From the NCBI RefSeq assembly GCF_025146565.1, contig NZ_CP102258.1, positions 1,396,001-1,460,000 on the forward strand: a DNA stretch of 64,000 nucleotides, in the 5' to 3' direction. The notes under the pieces are model-generated. The model worked only from the letters and a program-made list of their open reading frames with translations, did not search any database and was not told the origin of the DNA. Of the stretch, positions 10,501 through 18,460 are shown one piece after another. Position numbers and translations under genes: made by a program. The stretch is from Bacteroides eggerthii. Lineage in GTDB: Bacteria; Bacteroidota; Bacteroidia; Bacteroidales; Bacteroidaceae. How positions within the stretch are numbered: position 1 is the stretch's first letter; every line of letters begins with the position of its first letter.

Positions 10501-10542
10501 GGAGAGTACCGGTCGCCGTATGCTTAATTCGGATATATTCAT
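7510..10542 (-). CDS. RND (AcrB/HAE1-type) multidrug efflux pump, inner membrane
   Basis: A 1010-residue inner-membrane proton antiporter. It has the usual AcrB layout: TM1 at residues ~12-30, a large periplasmic porter domain, TM2-6 from ~335, a second porter domain, and TM7-12 at the end. The proton-relay pair in TM4 is present at D400-D401 (GLVVDDAIVMTEN), which fits drug/H+ antiport of the hydrophobe/amphiphile type rather than metal efflux. It lies between the membrane-fusion protein gene (84 bp upstream, gap filled with heptad repeats) and the TolC-like gene (ATGA overlap). The substrate cannot be read from sequence. Confidence 0.93.
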   Translation of the reverse strand: MNISELSIRRPVLSTVLTLIILLFGFIGYNYLGVREYPSVDNPIISVSCSYPGANADVIENQITEPLEQNINGIPGIRSLSSVSQQGSSRITVEFELSVDLETAANDVRDKVSRAQRYLPRDCDPPTVSKADADAMPILMVALQSDKRSLLELSEIADLTVKEQLQTISDVSSVSIWGEKRYSMRLWLDPIKMSGYGITPIDVKNAVDNENVELPSGSIEGNTVELTIRTLGLMHTAEEFNNLILKEDGNRIVRFSDIGRAELGPADIKSYMKMNGVPMVGIVVIPQPGANHIQIADAVYERMEKMKKDLPEDVHYSYGFDNTKFIRASINEVKQTVYEAFILVIIIIFLFLRDWRVTLVPCIVIPVSLIGAFFVMYLAGFSINVLSMLAIVLAVGLVVDDAIVMTENIYVRIERGMPPKEAGIEGAKEIFFAVISTTITLVAVFFPIVFMDGMTGRLFREFSIVVSGSVIISSFAALTFTPMLATKLLIKREKQSWLYRKTEPFFEGMNRIYSRSLAAFLRKRWIALPFTAATILIIGFLWNYIPAEMAPLEDRSQISINTRGAEGVTYEYIRDYTEDINLLVDSITPDAEAVTARVSSGSGNIRITLKDMQDRDYTQMEVAEKLSKAVQKKTMARSFVQQSSSFGGRRGGMPVQYVLQATNIERLQEVLPKFMAKVYENPVFQMADVDLKFSKPEARININRDKASIMGVSTRNIAQTLQYGLSGQRMGYFYMNGKQYEILGEINRQQRNKPADLKGIYIRSSQGDMVQLDNLIELTDGIAPPKLYRYNRFVSATISAGLADGKTIGQGLDEMDKIAKETLDDTFRTALTGDSKEYRESSSSLMFAFILAILLIYLILAAQFESFKDPLIIMLTVPLAIAGALVFMYFGDITMNIFSQIGIIMLIGLVAKNGILIVEFANQKQEAGEDKMQAIKDAALQRLRPILMTSASTVLGLIPLAFATGEGCNQRIAMGTAVVGGMLVSTLLTMYIVPAIYSYVSTNRSKLKNE

Positions 10543-10547
10543 GGTGT

Positions 10548-10615
10548 GAATTATGAATTATAAATTATGAGTTATGAACAGCCGGGCTGCCATGCGGCAT
10601 AGCAATTCATCATTC
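10548..10615. repeat. Heptad repeat module between adaptor and pump genes
   Basis: Four tandem 7-mers at 10548-10575 (GAATTAT, GAATTAT, AAATTAT, GAGTTAT) are followed by a small GC-rich hairpin (TGCC/GGCA near 10588-10599). A partial opposite-strand arm follows (GCAATTC, ATCATTC, 10602-10615). It fills the 84-bp gap within the efflux operon. Confidence 0.7.
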
Positions 10616-10626
10616 ATAGTGGGTCA

Positions 10627-11709
10627 TTAATTTATATTGTCTAATGTAACCGGTAACCCTGTGCGCAGTTGTAAGGTTCCTGAAGTGATGACCGTATCGC
10701 CTACGCTCAAGCCTTGCAATACTTGTACTTCGGCTTCCGTACGGATGCCGGTGGTTATCTCTACCGGTTGCGCTTTTCCTGCTTTATAGAGGAAAATCTT
10801 GTCTTTGCCCATTTCCGGAACGATGGCTTCGGAAGGTACGGCAAGCGCGTCTTGTATTTCGTCCTTATTCAGTTTGATGCTGGCATAACGGCCCGGAAGT
10901 ACGGCACTGTTGGTATTAGGATAGAGTGCGCGGATGGTTAATGTGTGGGTAACAGGGTCTATCTTTGATTCGCGGGCATAGACGGTGGCATGGAACGTGT
11001 TCAGTTTTCCTTCAAGGATGAAGTCCAGACCTGCACCGATTTTTACGTCATTGGCATATCGTTCGGGTACTGCGAATTCTACTTTCAGGGGGGAGAGTTT
11101 TGTGAGTTTGGCTACAATGGTCGAGGGAGAAGCGTATGTTCCTACGCTGACCTGCCGCAGACCGATGACGCCGTCGAAAGGTGCCCGAAGTTCGGTTTGT
11201 GCAATGTTGGACTCTATCAGGTCGATGTCGGCATTCAGAGTGGCAAGTTCGGTTTTCACCTGTTCATAGGCTTCTTTACTGACTGCGTCTCTTTCCAACA
11301 ATGCATTTTGACGGAACACGCGGTCTTCAGCCAGTTTCAGTTGCGATACTAATCTTTGCAGTTGCGCTTGGAGGGGACGGTCGTTTACCTTAGCAAGCAA
11401 TTGACCTTTTTTTACGAAGCTGCCTTCTTCAAAGTTTATCTCGATAATCTTGCCGGATGTCTCGAATGAAAGGTCTACTTCTTCGTCGGGCAGCAGGCTG
11501 CCGCTGATTTGTATTTCATCCTTTAGCAGTTGCGGTTTTATTATTTGAGCGTTCACATTTAGAATTTTCTTTTCTCCGCGTTTGCCGGTCATTACTTTGT
11601 CGGCAGCTGCCAGTTCTTCATTTTCTTTGGGAAGTTGGGAATAAATACCCCCGCCTATCAGTCCGGCACCAATGGATATTATGATGCCCCATTTCACTTT
11701 TTTATTCAT
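10627..11709 (-). CDS. RND efflux membrane-fusion (periplasmic adaptor) protein
   Basis: A 360-residue AcrA/HlyD-type adaptor. One N-terminal membrane anchor (residues ~6-25, IIISIGAGLIGGG) with no obvious lipobox. Then a lipoyl-like half (SGSLLPDEEVDLSFETSG), an alpha-hairpin (LQRLVSQLKLAEDRVFRQ onward), the second lipoyl half (LRAPFDGVIGLRQVS), a beta-barrel and a membrane-proximal domain. It would bridge the pump to the TolC-like protein. First gene of the operon; rsgA ends 90 bp upstream on the same strand. Confidence 0.92.
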   Translation of the reverse strand: MNKKVKWGIIISIGAGLIGGGIYSQLPKENEELAAADKVMTGKRGEKKILNVNAQIIKPQLLKDEIQISGSLLPDEEVDLSFETSGKIIEINFEEGSFVKKGQLLAKVNDRPLQAQLQRLVSQLKLAEDRVFRQNALLERDAVSKEAYEQVKTELATLNADIDLIESNIAQTELRAPFDGVIGLRQVSVGTYASPSTIVAKLTKLSPLKVEFAVPERYANDVKIGAGLDFILEGKLNTFHATVYARESKIDPVTHTLTIRALYPNTNSAVLPGRYASIKLNKDEIQDALAVPSEAIVPEMGKDKIFLYKAGKAQPVEITTGIRTEAEVQVLQGLSVGDTVITSGTLQLRTGLPVTLDNIN

Positions 11710-11799
11710 GTTGCAGTATTAGTAGTATATTTAGCCTTAGATTTAGACTGAAAGGAAAGAAAAAAGTTTAAAACAAGAAAAGTTAATAAAAGTAATTTA

Positions 11800-12732
11800 T
11801 TAATACGCTGCCCTGTATTTCCCTTCTTCTTTGTCTTCCAGCATGTTCAGATAGGAGGCGTAGCGGGATTCGCTGATGTAATGCTGCTCCACCGCATCGC
11901 GTACGGCGCATCCCGGTTCATGGCGGTGGGTACAGTTATTATAGCGGCAGTTGGCGGAGACTTTAAATATTTCCGGGAAATAATGTCCTATCTCTTCCTC
12001 TTCCATGTCGAATGTGCCAAAGCCTTTTATGCCCGGTGTGTCGATGATGTAGCCGTTGCCCGGTACGGGAAACATTTCAGAGAAGGTAGTGGTGTGCATA
12101 CCTTTATTGTGGTAGGCGGAGATTTTGCCGGTTTTGATGTCCAGCTCCGGCAGAATGGTGTTGATGAGGGTGGATTTTCCTACTCCGGAGTGTCCGGAGA
12201 AGAGGGTTATTCTTCCTTTGAGTTCTTCCTTTATCGTGTCGACGCCTTCGCCGGTTTTGGCAGATACCTTGAAGCAAGGGTAGCCGATGGTGGTATAAAG
12301 GCGGATAAGCCCGTCCAGATAGCGAAGCTCATCTTCGTTGTAGGCGTCTGTTTTATTGAATATGATGTTGACCGGGACGCGGTATGCTTCGGCCGAGGCA
12401 AGGAAGCGGTCTATGAATGTAGTGGACGTTTCCGGATAATTCACCGTTACCACCAGCATGCATTGGTCGAGGTTGGCAGCGAGGATATGGGATTGTTTGG
12501 ATAAGTTGGATGAGCGACGGATGATGTAGTTCTTCCGGTCTTCAATTTCATTGATGAAAGCCGTACCTTCTTGATTCAGTATGATTTGTACGTAGTCGCC
12601 TACTGCCACCGGGTTGGTGCTTCGGATGCCTTTCAGACGGAAGTTGCCTTTGATTTTACACTCAACGTATGTTCCTTCGTCGGTCTTTACTAAATACCAA
12701 CTTCCTGTGTTTTTAATAACGAGTCCCCTCAA
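11800..12732 (-). CDS. rsgA: Ribosome small-subunit biogenesis GTPase RsgA
   Basis: A circularly permuted GTPase that checks 30S subunit maturation. Domains: OB fold (residues ~1-75), permuted G domain with G4 NKTD ahead of the P-loop GHSGVGKST, then DTPG, and a C-terminal zinc knuckle ([14 protein letters not shown]). I choose the TTG at 12730-12732, giving 310 residues and the start L-R-G-L-V-I-K that family members have as M-K/R-G-L-V-I. An in-frame ATG at 12784-12786 would add 18 residues, but those bases are the heptad inverted repeat and look non-coding. It follows frr on the same strand. Confidence 0.9.
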   Translation of the reverse strand: MRGLVIKNTGSWYLVKTDEGTYVECKIKGNFRLKGIRSTNPVAVGDYVQIILNQEGTAFINEIEDRKNYIIRRSSNLSKQSHILAANLDQCMLVVTVNYPETSTTFIDRFLASAEAYRVPVNIIFNKTDAYNEDELRYLDGLIRLYTTIGYPCFKVSAKTGEGVDTIKEELKGRITLFSGHSGVGKSTLINTILPELDIKTGKISAYHNKGMHTTTFSEMFPVPGNGYIIDTPGIKGFGTFDMEEEEIGHYFPEIFKVSANCRYNNCTHRHEPGCAVRDAVEQHYISESRYASYLNMLEDKEEGKYRAAY

Positions 12733-12741
12733 ATCTGTTAA

Positions 12742-12793
12742 AAGTTGAACATTGAGAGTTGAGAGTATTTGTCGGCACTCTCTCAACTCTCAA
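12742..12793. repeat. Inverted heptad arms between frr and rsgA
   Basis: The left arm has 7-bp phased units ending TTGA (AAGTTGA, ACATTGA, GAGTTGA), including TTGAGAG twice at 12752-12765. The right arm is CTCTCAA twice at 12780-12793. The arms pair over 14 bp with a ~14-nt loop. This overlaps the only upstream ATG of rsgA and argues against that start. Confidence 0.75.
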
Positions 12794-12799
12794 CTGGAT

Positions 12800-13360
12800 T
12801 TATACTGTCATAATCTCTTTGTCCTTTGCGGCCAGCATATCGTCAATCTGCTTGATATACTTGTCGTGTATCTTTTGCAGCTTTTCCTCACCGCCTTTTT
12901 GTGCATCTTCAGCCAGTCCTTCCTTTACGGATTTCTTCAAGGCATCGATAGCATCGCGGCGTGCGTTGCGTACGCTGACTTTAGCTGTTTCGCTTTCGTT
13001 CTTACATTGTTTGGCAAGTTGCTTACGACGCTCTTCCGTCAACGGAGGAATGCCGATACGGATAATCTCACCGTTGTTTTCGGGCATGATACCGAGGTCG
13101 GAGTCTATGATTGCCTTTTCAATGACGCGAAACATGCTTTTGTCCCATGGCTTGATAGCGATACTGCGGGCGTCCGGAGTGGTTACGGCTGCTACGTTGT
13201 TGATGGGAACCATGCTTCCGTAAGAGTCAACGCGGATACCGTCCAGCAAACGAACATCGGCTTTCCCGGCACGAATGTGGGCTAATGATTCTTCCAGATA
13301 CATTACGGCCATATCCATTTTCTCTTGTGCTTCGTCTAAGATGTCTTTTACGTCTTTCAT
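12800..13360 (-). CDS. frr: Ribosome recycling factor
   Basis: A 186-residue protein, the normal length for RRF, which with EF-G splits post-termination ribosomes. Start chosen at the ATG 13358-13360 (MKDVKDILDEAQEKM). A longer frame adds 26 residues that have no family counterpart and include promoter-like sequence. Seen: the three-helix bundle with HIRAGKADVRLLDGIRVD and the conserved IRIGIPPLTEERRKQL. It follows pyrH on the same strand, the usual bacterial order. A minus-strand -7 box TATATTTG lies at 13399-13406. Confidence 0.95.
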   Translation of the reverse strand: MKDVKDILDEAQEKMDMAVMYLEESLAHIRAGKADVRLLDGIRVDSYGSMVPINNVAAVTTPDARSIAIKPWDKSMFRVIEKAIIDSDLGIMPENNGEIIRIGIPPLTEERRKQLAKQCKNESETAKVSVRNARRDAIDALKKSVKEGLAEDAQKGGEEKLQKIHDKYIKQIDDMLAAKDKEIMTV

Positions 13361-13411
13361 ATTTCTATTGTTTGAAGTAGCTTTTAATTTGAACTTTGCA
13401 AATATAATTAA

Positions 13412-13510
13412 TTCACGACAGAGGGCACAGAGTTCCACAGAGTTTTTTTCTTTTGTACCGCAATTATGTTGATTAAAAGAATAATTCGACTCTGTGTCCT
13501 CTGTCGTGAA
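13412..13510. repeat. 22-bp inverted repeat between pyrH and frr
   Basis: TTCACGACAGAGG... at 13412-13433 is the reverse complement of 13489-13510 with one mismatch (21/22). The loop is 55 nt. Next to the left arm is a further CCACAGAG unit. It starts 2 bp after the pyrH stop, so a pyrH transcript would fold it immediately. No T-tract follows and no TAnnTTTG lies between the arms. Confidence 0.8.
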
Positions 13511-13512
13511 GT

Positions 13513-14223
13513 TTAGTTGTGCACCAGCGTTCCTATTTCTTCGCCTTGCATCACTTTCTTCAGATTGCCTACGGTGTCCATGTCAAAGACAATAATGGGC
13601 AGGTTGTTCTCCTTGCACATGCAGGTAGCTGTAAGGTCCATGACTTTCAGACCGCGTTTCAGCACTTCGTCGTAGGTAATGTCGTGGAACTTCTTGGCCG
13701 TAGGGTCTTTTTCCGGATCGGCGGTATAGATGCCGTCAACGCGTGTCCCTTTCAGCATGACATCCGCTTCGATTTCAATACCGCGGAGGCTGGAGCCGGT
13801 GTCAGTCGTGAAGAACGGATTGCCCGTTCCGGCAGACATGATGACCACCTCGCCTGCTTCCATGCACTCGATGGCTTTCCATTTGTTGTAGAATTCGCCG
13901 ATAGGTTCCATGCGGACCGCCGTCAGTACGCGTGCCTTTACGCCTGTCGCTACCAATGCCGAACTCAAGGCAAGGCTGTTGATAACGGTTGCCAGCATGC
14001 CCATCTGGTCGCCTTTTACGCGATCGAAGCCTTTGTTGGCGCCACTCAGCCCGCGGAAAATGTTTCCGCCGCCGATGACGATACCGATTTGTACGCCCAG
14101 TTCATGAATTTCCTTAATCTGTGCCGCATATTCGGCAAGACGTTTTTCATCAATGCCGTATTGCTTTTCTCCCATCAGGCTTTCACCGCTGAGTTTCAAT
14201 AAGATTCTTTTGTATGTTGCCAT
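13513..14223 (-). CDS. pyrH: UMP kinase
   Basis: A 236-residue amino-acid-kinase-fold enzyme that phosphorylates UMP to UDP with ATP. Seen: KRILLKLSGESLMG at the N-terminus, the glycine-rich GIVIGGGNIFRG loop, the UMP-site TAVRMEPIGE, and GTGNPFFTTDT. Length is typical of the hexameric bacterial enzyme. A minus-strand -7 box TATCTTTG at 14251-14258 lies 28 bp upstream of the ATG. It is followed by a 22-bp inverted repeat and then frr. Confidence 0.95.
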   Translation of the reverse strand: MATYKRILLKLSGESLMGEKQYGIDEKRLAEYAAQIKEIHELGVQIGIVIGGGNIFRGLSGANKGFDRVKGDQMGMLATVINSLALSSALVATGVKARVLTAVRMEPIGEFYNKWKAIECMEAGEVVIMSAGTGNPFFTTDTGSSLRGIEIEADVMLKGTRVDGIYTADPEKDPTAKKFHDITYDEVLKRGLKVMDLTATCMCKENNLPIIVFDMDTVGNLKKVMQGEEIGTLVHN

Positions 14224-14293
14224 AGTTTATTAATTTATTTCGCTTAGCGGCAAAGATAGGAAAATAATGCCAATCACTATAAATAATTTTCAG

Positions 14294-16792
14294 TTATTCT
14301 TTCAGCGTATAGTCACCGGCTTCCGCGCTTACTGCGGCTTGCAATTCATCCAGTGTTTTTTCTCCTTCCGAAAACTCTACGGTTGCCACCGGGGGATTAA
14401 GGCTCACAGTGGCATGTACGCCGTCCATGCCGTTCAATGCTTTTTCCACATGCATGCGGCAGTGGTTGCACATCATGCCTTCCACTTTGAATTCTTTCTT
14501 CATGACTTTCTTTGTCAATGGTTTCACTTCATTGTCAGGCTTTGCCGCGTTGCCGATGGCGGGGCTTTCTGCTATTTCTATCTTTTTCCTCTTCAGCCGC
14601 AGGCTGTTGGTAACTACGCTGACACTGCTGAATGCCATGGCAGCGCCTGCTATCATGGGATTCAGCAGGAAACCGTTGACAGGGTAGAGCACGCCGGCTG
14701 CGACGGGTACACCTATTATGTTATAGATAAATGCCCAAAACAGATTTTGACGAATGGTGCGTACGGTCAGCTTGGAGAGTTTCAGCGCTTCCGGTATTTT
14801 GGTCAGGTCGGAAGATATGATAGTCATTTTGGCTACATCCATTGCGATGTCGCTTCCTCCGCCCATGGCGATACTGAGGTCGGCTTGTGCCAGGGCTGCG
14901 CTGTCGTTGATGCCGTCGCCCACCATTGCCACTTTCTTGCCGTTCTTCTGCAAGTTGCCGATAAAGGCTGCTTTTTCTTGCGGCAAGACTCCTGCCTTAT
15001 AATGGAGGATACCGGCTTTGCGGGCAATTTCCTGGGCGGTGGCTTCATTGTCGCCCGTCAGCATATAGACTTCGATGCCGGCTGACTGCAATTCGCTGAC
15101 GGCCTGTATGGATGTCGGTTTGATGCGGTCTGTAATGCCTGCTATTGCCAATGCTTTTTCATGGTCGGCAAACCAGATGACGGTTTGTGCATCCGCCGTC
15201 AGGCGGGCAGCGCCCTCACACAGTGATTGACTGATGCTAATCCGGTGTTCTTCCAGCAATTTACGGTTACCGGCATAATAGGTTTTTCCGTTCCATTCGC
15301 CTCGTACGCCTCTGCCGGTGATACTCTCAAAGTTATCGATCTTCACAGTCCGGGCATTTCTAAAGTGGCGGACTACCGCTTCGGCAAGCGGATGTTCCGA
15401 CAATTTCTCCAAGCTGTAAAAAATGTCTTCTGTGTCCGCCGCCTGCGCAGCTTGTATCCAATCACCGACCACCGGTTTTCCTTCGGTCACTGTTCCGGTT
15501 TTGTCCAGTACCACCGTATCAATCTTTTTGGCGATTTCCAGACTTTCGGCGTCTTTTATCAGGATGCCTCTTTCCGCACCTTTACCGATGCCTACCATAA
15601 TGGCGGTAGGGGTGGCAAGTCCCAGTGCGCATGGGCAGGCAATGATGAGTACCGTAACCAGTGCCAGCAGTCCATGCGTAAATCCGTTCTGTCCGTCCAG
15701 CAGTATCCAAGCTACGAATGATAATACGGCAATTCCGATGATGACCGGCACGAAGATGGCGGCAATCCTGTCCACCAACTGCTGAACGGGGGCTTTGCTG
15801 CCTTGTGCATCTTGTACCATGTGGATGATTTTAGCCAGCAGCGTATCCGTTCCCACCTTTTCCGCGCTGAACCGGAAACTTCCTTTCTGGTTGATTGTTC
15901 CGGCAAAGACTTTGGCATCCTTTTGTTTGGCTACCGCTACCGGTTCGCCACTCAGCATGCTTTCGTCCACATACGAGCTGCCTTCCGTAACTATGCCGTC
16001 TACGGCAATCCTTTCTCCCGGTTTCACTAAGATGATGTCGCCGGGACGGATTTGTTCAATCGGGACAATCCTTTCCGACGAAGAACCGGTGATGACTGTA
16101 ACTGTTTTGGGTTGCAGTCCCATGAGTTTCCTGATTGCGGAGGAAGTGTTTCCTTTGGCCTTTTCCTCCAGCAGGCGTCCCAGCAGGATAAAGGCGATGA
16201 TGACGCTTGCAGCTTCGAAGTAAACGTGCGGGTGAATGCCCCTTTCCAGCCAGAATTCGGGGAAAAGCATGTTGAACAGGCTGAACAGGTAGGCTATCCC
16301 GGTACTGTTGGCCACCAGTGTGTCCATGTTGGCGCTGCCATGTTTCAGTTGTTTCCATGCACTGGCGAAGAAGCCTCTTCCCTGCCAAAAGACGATGGGA
16401 GTGGAAAGCAGCCACATGACGGGATTGGCATACGGCATATCCATGAAGAACATGCCGATGAGCATGACCGGTACGGACAGGGCGATGGCCCATGTGGTAC
16501 GGAATTTCAGTGCGCGATACTTTTTGTCGTGCGCCTGTTCCACTTCGTCCGGCATATTTTCATCCTGCTTTATCAGTAAGTCGTATCCGGCAGCCTGTAC
16601 GGCCTGCTGCAAGGTTTCGGGTGAACAGTTTTGAAGGTCGTATTCCACAGTTGCCATTGCCGAAGCGTAGTTTACGACCGCTTTTCGGACGCCGGGCTGA
16701 TGATTCAGCGTCTTTTCCACTCGTGCGGAACATGAAGCGCAACTCATCCCTAATACGGGAAAAGTTTCTTGAACAATGTCTTTATTTGCCAT
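14294..16792 (-). CDS. copA: Copper-translocating P1B-type ATPase with N- and C-terminal HMA domains
   Basis: An 832-residue inner-membrane pump, probably exporting Cu+. Order: N-terminal HMA domain with GMSCASC (C18, C21), eight predicted membrane helices, actuator motif SGEP (~281-284), metal-site CPC at 386-388, phosphorylation site DKTGT (D430), and the hinge GDGINDSAAL. Odd: a second HMA domain at the C-terminus (residues 764-832, C775/C778 in MMCNHC), starting with an internal Met as if a CopZ-like chaperone gene had been fused. Its leader carries palindrome array C, 28 bp upstream of the ATG. MATE lies further upstream on the same strand. Confidence 0.93.
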   Translation of the reverse strand: MANKDIVQETFPVLGMSCASCSARVEKTLNHQPGVRKAVVNYASAMATVEYDLQNCSPETLQQAVQAAGYDLLIKQDENMPDEVEQAHDKKYRALKFRTTWAIALSVPVMLIGMFFMDMPYANPVMWLLSTPIVFWQGRGFFASAWKQLKHGSANMDTLVANSTGIAYLFSLFNMLFPEFWLERGIHPHVYFEAASVIIAFILLGRLLEEKAKGNTSSAIRKLMGLQPKTVTVITGSSSERIVPIEQIRPGDIILVKPGERIAVDGIVTEGSSYVDESMLSGEPVAVAKQKDAKVFAGTINQKGSFRFSAEKVGTDTLLAKIIHMVQDAQGSKAPVQQLVDRIAAIFVPVIIGIAVLSFVAWILLDGQNGFTHGLLALVTVLIIACPCALGLATPTAIMVGIGKGAERGILIKDAESLEIAKKIDTVVLDKTGTVTEGKPVVGDWIQAAQAADTEDIFYSLEKLSEHPLAEAVVRHFRNARTVKIDNFESITGRGVRGEWNGKTYYAGNRKLLEEHRISISQSLCEGAARLTADAQTVIWFADHEKALAIAGITDRIKPTSIQAVSELQSAGIEVYMLTGDNEATAQEIARKAGILHYKAGVLPQEKAAFIGNLQKNGKKVAMVGDGINDSAALAQADLSIAMGGGSDIAMDVAKMTIISSDLTKIPEALKLSKLTVRTIRQNLFWAFIYNIIGVPVAAGVLYPVNGFLLNPMIAGAAMAFSSVSVVTNSLRLKRKKIEIAESPAIGNAAKPDNEVKPLTKKVMKKEFKVEGMMCNHCRMHVEKALNGMDGVHATVSLNPPVATVEFSEGEKTLDELQAAVSAEAGDYTLKE

Positions 16793-16820
16793 AAGGTTGT
16801 ATATAATTATTTGCTCCGGA

Positions 16821-16901
16821 TAAACTGTCGGTTTAATAGGGATAAACTTGAAGTTTAATAGGAATAAACCGGCAGTTTAGCTGGGTTAAACTTTTCATGG
16901 A
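16821..16901. repeat. 22-bp-periodic palindrome array C (TAAAC...GTTTA) in the copA leader
   Basis: Three full 15-bp palindromic units start at 16821, 16843 and 16865 (TAAACTGTCGGTTTA, TAAACTTGAAGTTTA, TAAACCGGCAGTTTA). A half unit starts at 16887. Spacing is exactly 22 bp with 7-nt spacers ATAGGGA, ATAGGAA and GCTGGGT. It lies between a minus-strand -7 box and the copA ATG, so it is either transcribed as tandem hairpins or is a set of operators. The layout equals arrays A, B and D with a different palindrome. Confidence 0.9.
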
Positions 16902-16902
16902 A

Positions 16903-16910
16903 CAAAGATA
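16903..16910 (-). promoter_or_regulatory. Candidate -7 box of copA
   Basis: TATCTTTG on the minus strand matches TAnnTTTG. No clear -33 box is seen. If used, transcription would begin near 16897 and the copA leader (~105 nt) would contain array C. Confidence 0.5.
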
Positions 16911-16972
16911 CGTCAAGGAAGTTGTCGGCGGTTTGGATATTTAGGATATTTAAGTCAATAAGCGCAAGCGGC

Positions 16973-18286
16973 TCATGGCTGAGTGAAGTTCTCCTTTATG
17001 ATTTTGGGGCTGAGCAGGGTCTGCACAACTCCCCGCATGGCGAGATAAACAAGAAAAGCGAGCCACAAAGCATGGTTGCCTAAAACCGGGCGGAGTCCGT
17101 AATATACAACAAAGAAACAGATTGCCGCTATTGCCATGGATGCCAACATGCCGCGTGTTGCCGTAGCGCCGATGAAAATGCCGTCCCAGATAAAGGCAGC
17201 TATTCCGGCAACAGGAATGGCGAGCGCCCAATAGAAATAGGTGCCGGCGGCGGACACCACATCCTTGTTGTCGGTCAGCAGTCCCAAAAAGGCGTTGCCG
17301 CCCAATGCGTAGACCAGTGTGAAAAACGCTGCCAGCCAGCCGCCCCAGATGAACAGGTGCCGGGTGGTGTTGGTAAATGCTTTCCGGTTACGGGCACCTA
17401 TATATCGTCCGCTCAGTGCCTCTCCCGCATAAGCAAAGCCGTCCATGACATAGGAGAACAGGGTGAAGAGCTGCATCAGCAATGTGTTTACCGCAAGGAT
17501 AATTTCGCCTTGTGAAGCGCCTGCCGAGGTGAAGAACAGCGTAACGGTGACCAGGCACAATGTCCGTAAGAATATGTCGCGGTTCACTTGGAAAAAGCGC
17601 ATCATCGCCTCCTTTTGCAGTACGCCTTTCCAAAGGATATATTTTTTGAGTTTCCCGTAACGGCTCATCCACAGTACAAGTCCCATGATGAAGCCTGCAT
17701 ACTGGGCTATCAGCGTTCCGAAAGCCACACCTTCCACTTTCATCTTGAAAAAACAGACAAAGCTGAGGCTGGCTATGATATTCACAATGTTCTGTGTAAT
17801 GGCTATGTACATGGGAATACGCGAGTTCTGCATACCGATAAACCATCCGGAGAGCCCGTATAGTCCCAGCATGGCCGGAGCTCCCCAAATGCAGATATGA
17901 AAATAGAGCGTGGCCATTTCCCTGACCTCTGCTGTGGGGTGGATAATAAGGAAAGCGGCTTGCCTGATAGGGACTTGCAGCAGGATGAGGCAAAGCGCTA
18001 CGGCCAGTCCTATGCCTACGGAACGCATCAGCAACCGAACAATTTCCGGTAAATCCCGTTTACCATAAGCCTGTGATGTCATACCGCTGGTTCCCATGCG
18101 CAAAAAGCCGAATATCCAATAGATGATATTGAACAGCATGCCGCCTACCGCAAGGGCTCCTATATAGGCGGGAGATCCGAGGTGGCCTACGATAGCCACA
18201 TCGATTAGACCAAGCAAAGGTACGGTTATATTCGATACGATGGAAGGCAGGGCTATCTGCAATATCTGTCTGTCTATATGCTTCAT
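16973..18286 (-). CDS. MATE family efflux transporter
   Basis: A 437-residue inner-membrane protein with about 12 hydrophobic segments and the two-fold MATE layout, closest to the DinF-like branch (start QILQIALPSIVSNITVPLLGLID, then AIVGHLG). It would extrude drugs or metabolites by Na+ or H+ antiport; the substrate is unknown. A minus-strand -7 box TACCTTTG at 18312-18319 lies 25 bp upstream. It is followed by a 180-bp gap before copA. Confidence 0.88.
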   Translation of the reverse strand: MKHIDRQILQIALPSIVSNITVPLLGLIDVAIVGHLGSPAYIGALAVGGMLFNIIYWIFGFLRMGTSGMTSQAYGKRDLPEIVRLLMRSVGIGLAVALCLILLQVPIRQAAFLIIHPTAEVREMATLYFHICIWGAPAMLGLYGLSGWFIGMQNSRIPMYIAITQNIVNIIASLSFVCFFKMKVEGVAFGTLIAQYAGFIMGLVLWMSRYGKLKKYILWKGVLQKEAMMRFFQVNRDIFLRTLCLVTVTLFFTSAGASQGEIILAVNTLLMQLFTLFSYVMDGFAYAGEALSGRYIGARNRKAFTNTTRHLFIWGGWLAAFFTLVYALGGNAFLGLLTDNKDVVSAAGTYFYWALAIPVAGIAAFIWDGIFIGATATRGMLASMAIAAICFFVVYYGLRPVLGNHALWLAFLVYLAMRGVVQTLLSPKIIKENFTQP

Positions 18287-18374
18287 TTGTAATATCTTAT
18301 TTAAGAGGGAACAAAGGTACGCAGAAAAAGAAAAAAACTGTGGGAAAGATTAACTATATTTCTACTTTCGACTA

Positions 18375-18405
18375 TTGATGATTGAGGAGGAATTTGGTAA
18401 ATTTG
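18375..18405 (+). promoter_or_regulatory. Promoter of the TPR protein gene
   Basis: TTG at 18375-18377, then 20 bases, then TAAATTTG at 18398-18405. This is close to the Bacteroides -33/-7 consensus. It is 56 bp ahead of the chosen ATG. Confidence 0.6.
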
Positions 18406-18460
18406 TGGGTGATATCCTATGGGGGTATTTCAGGCTGTTGAACTATATATACTAAAAAAA

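Noticed and set aside
13412..13510. Invertible promoter between pyrH and frr
   Set aside because: The inverted repeat is good, but the 55-bp loop has no TAnnTTTG on either strand and both flanking genes are housekeeping.
14267..15085. 272-residue plus-strand reading frame opposite copA
   Set aside because: It lies wholly antisense to the well-supported copA gene, has Cys/His/Phe-rich composition with no domain, and follows from the codon usage of the real strand.
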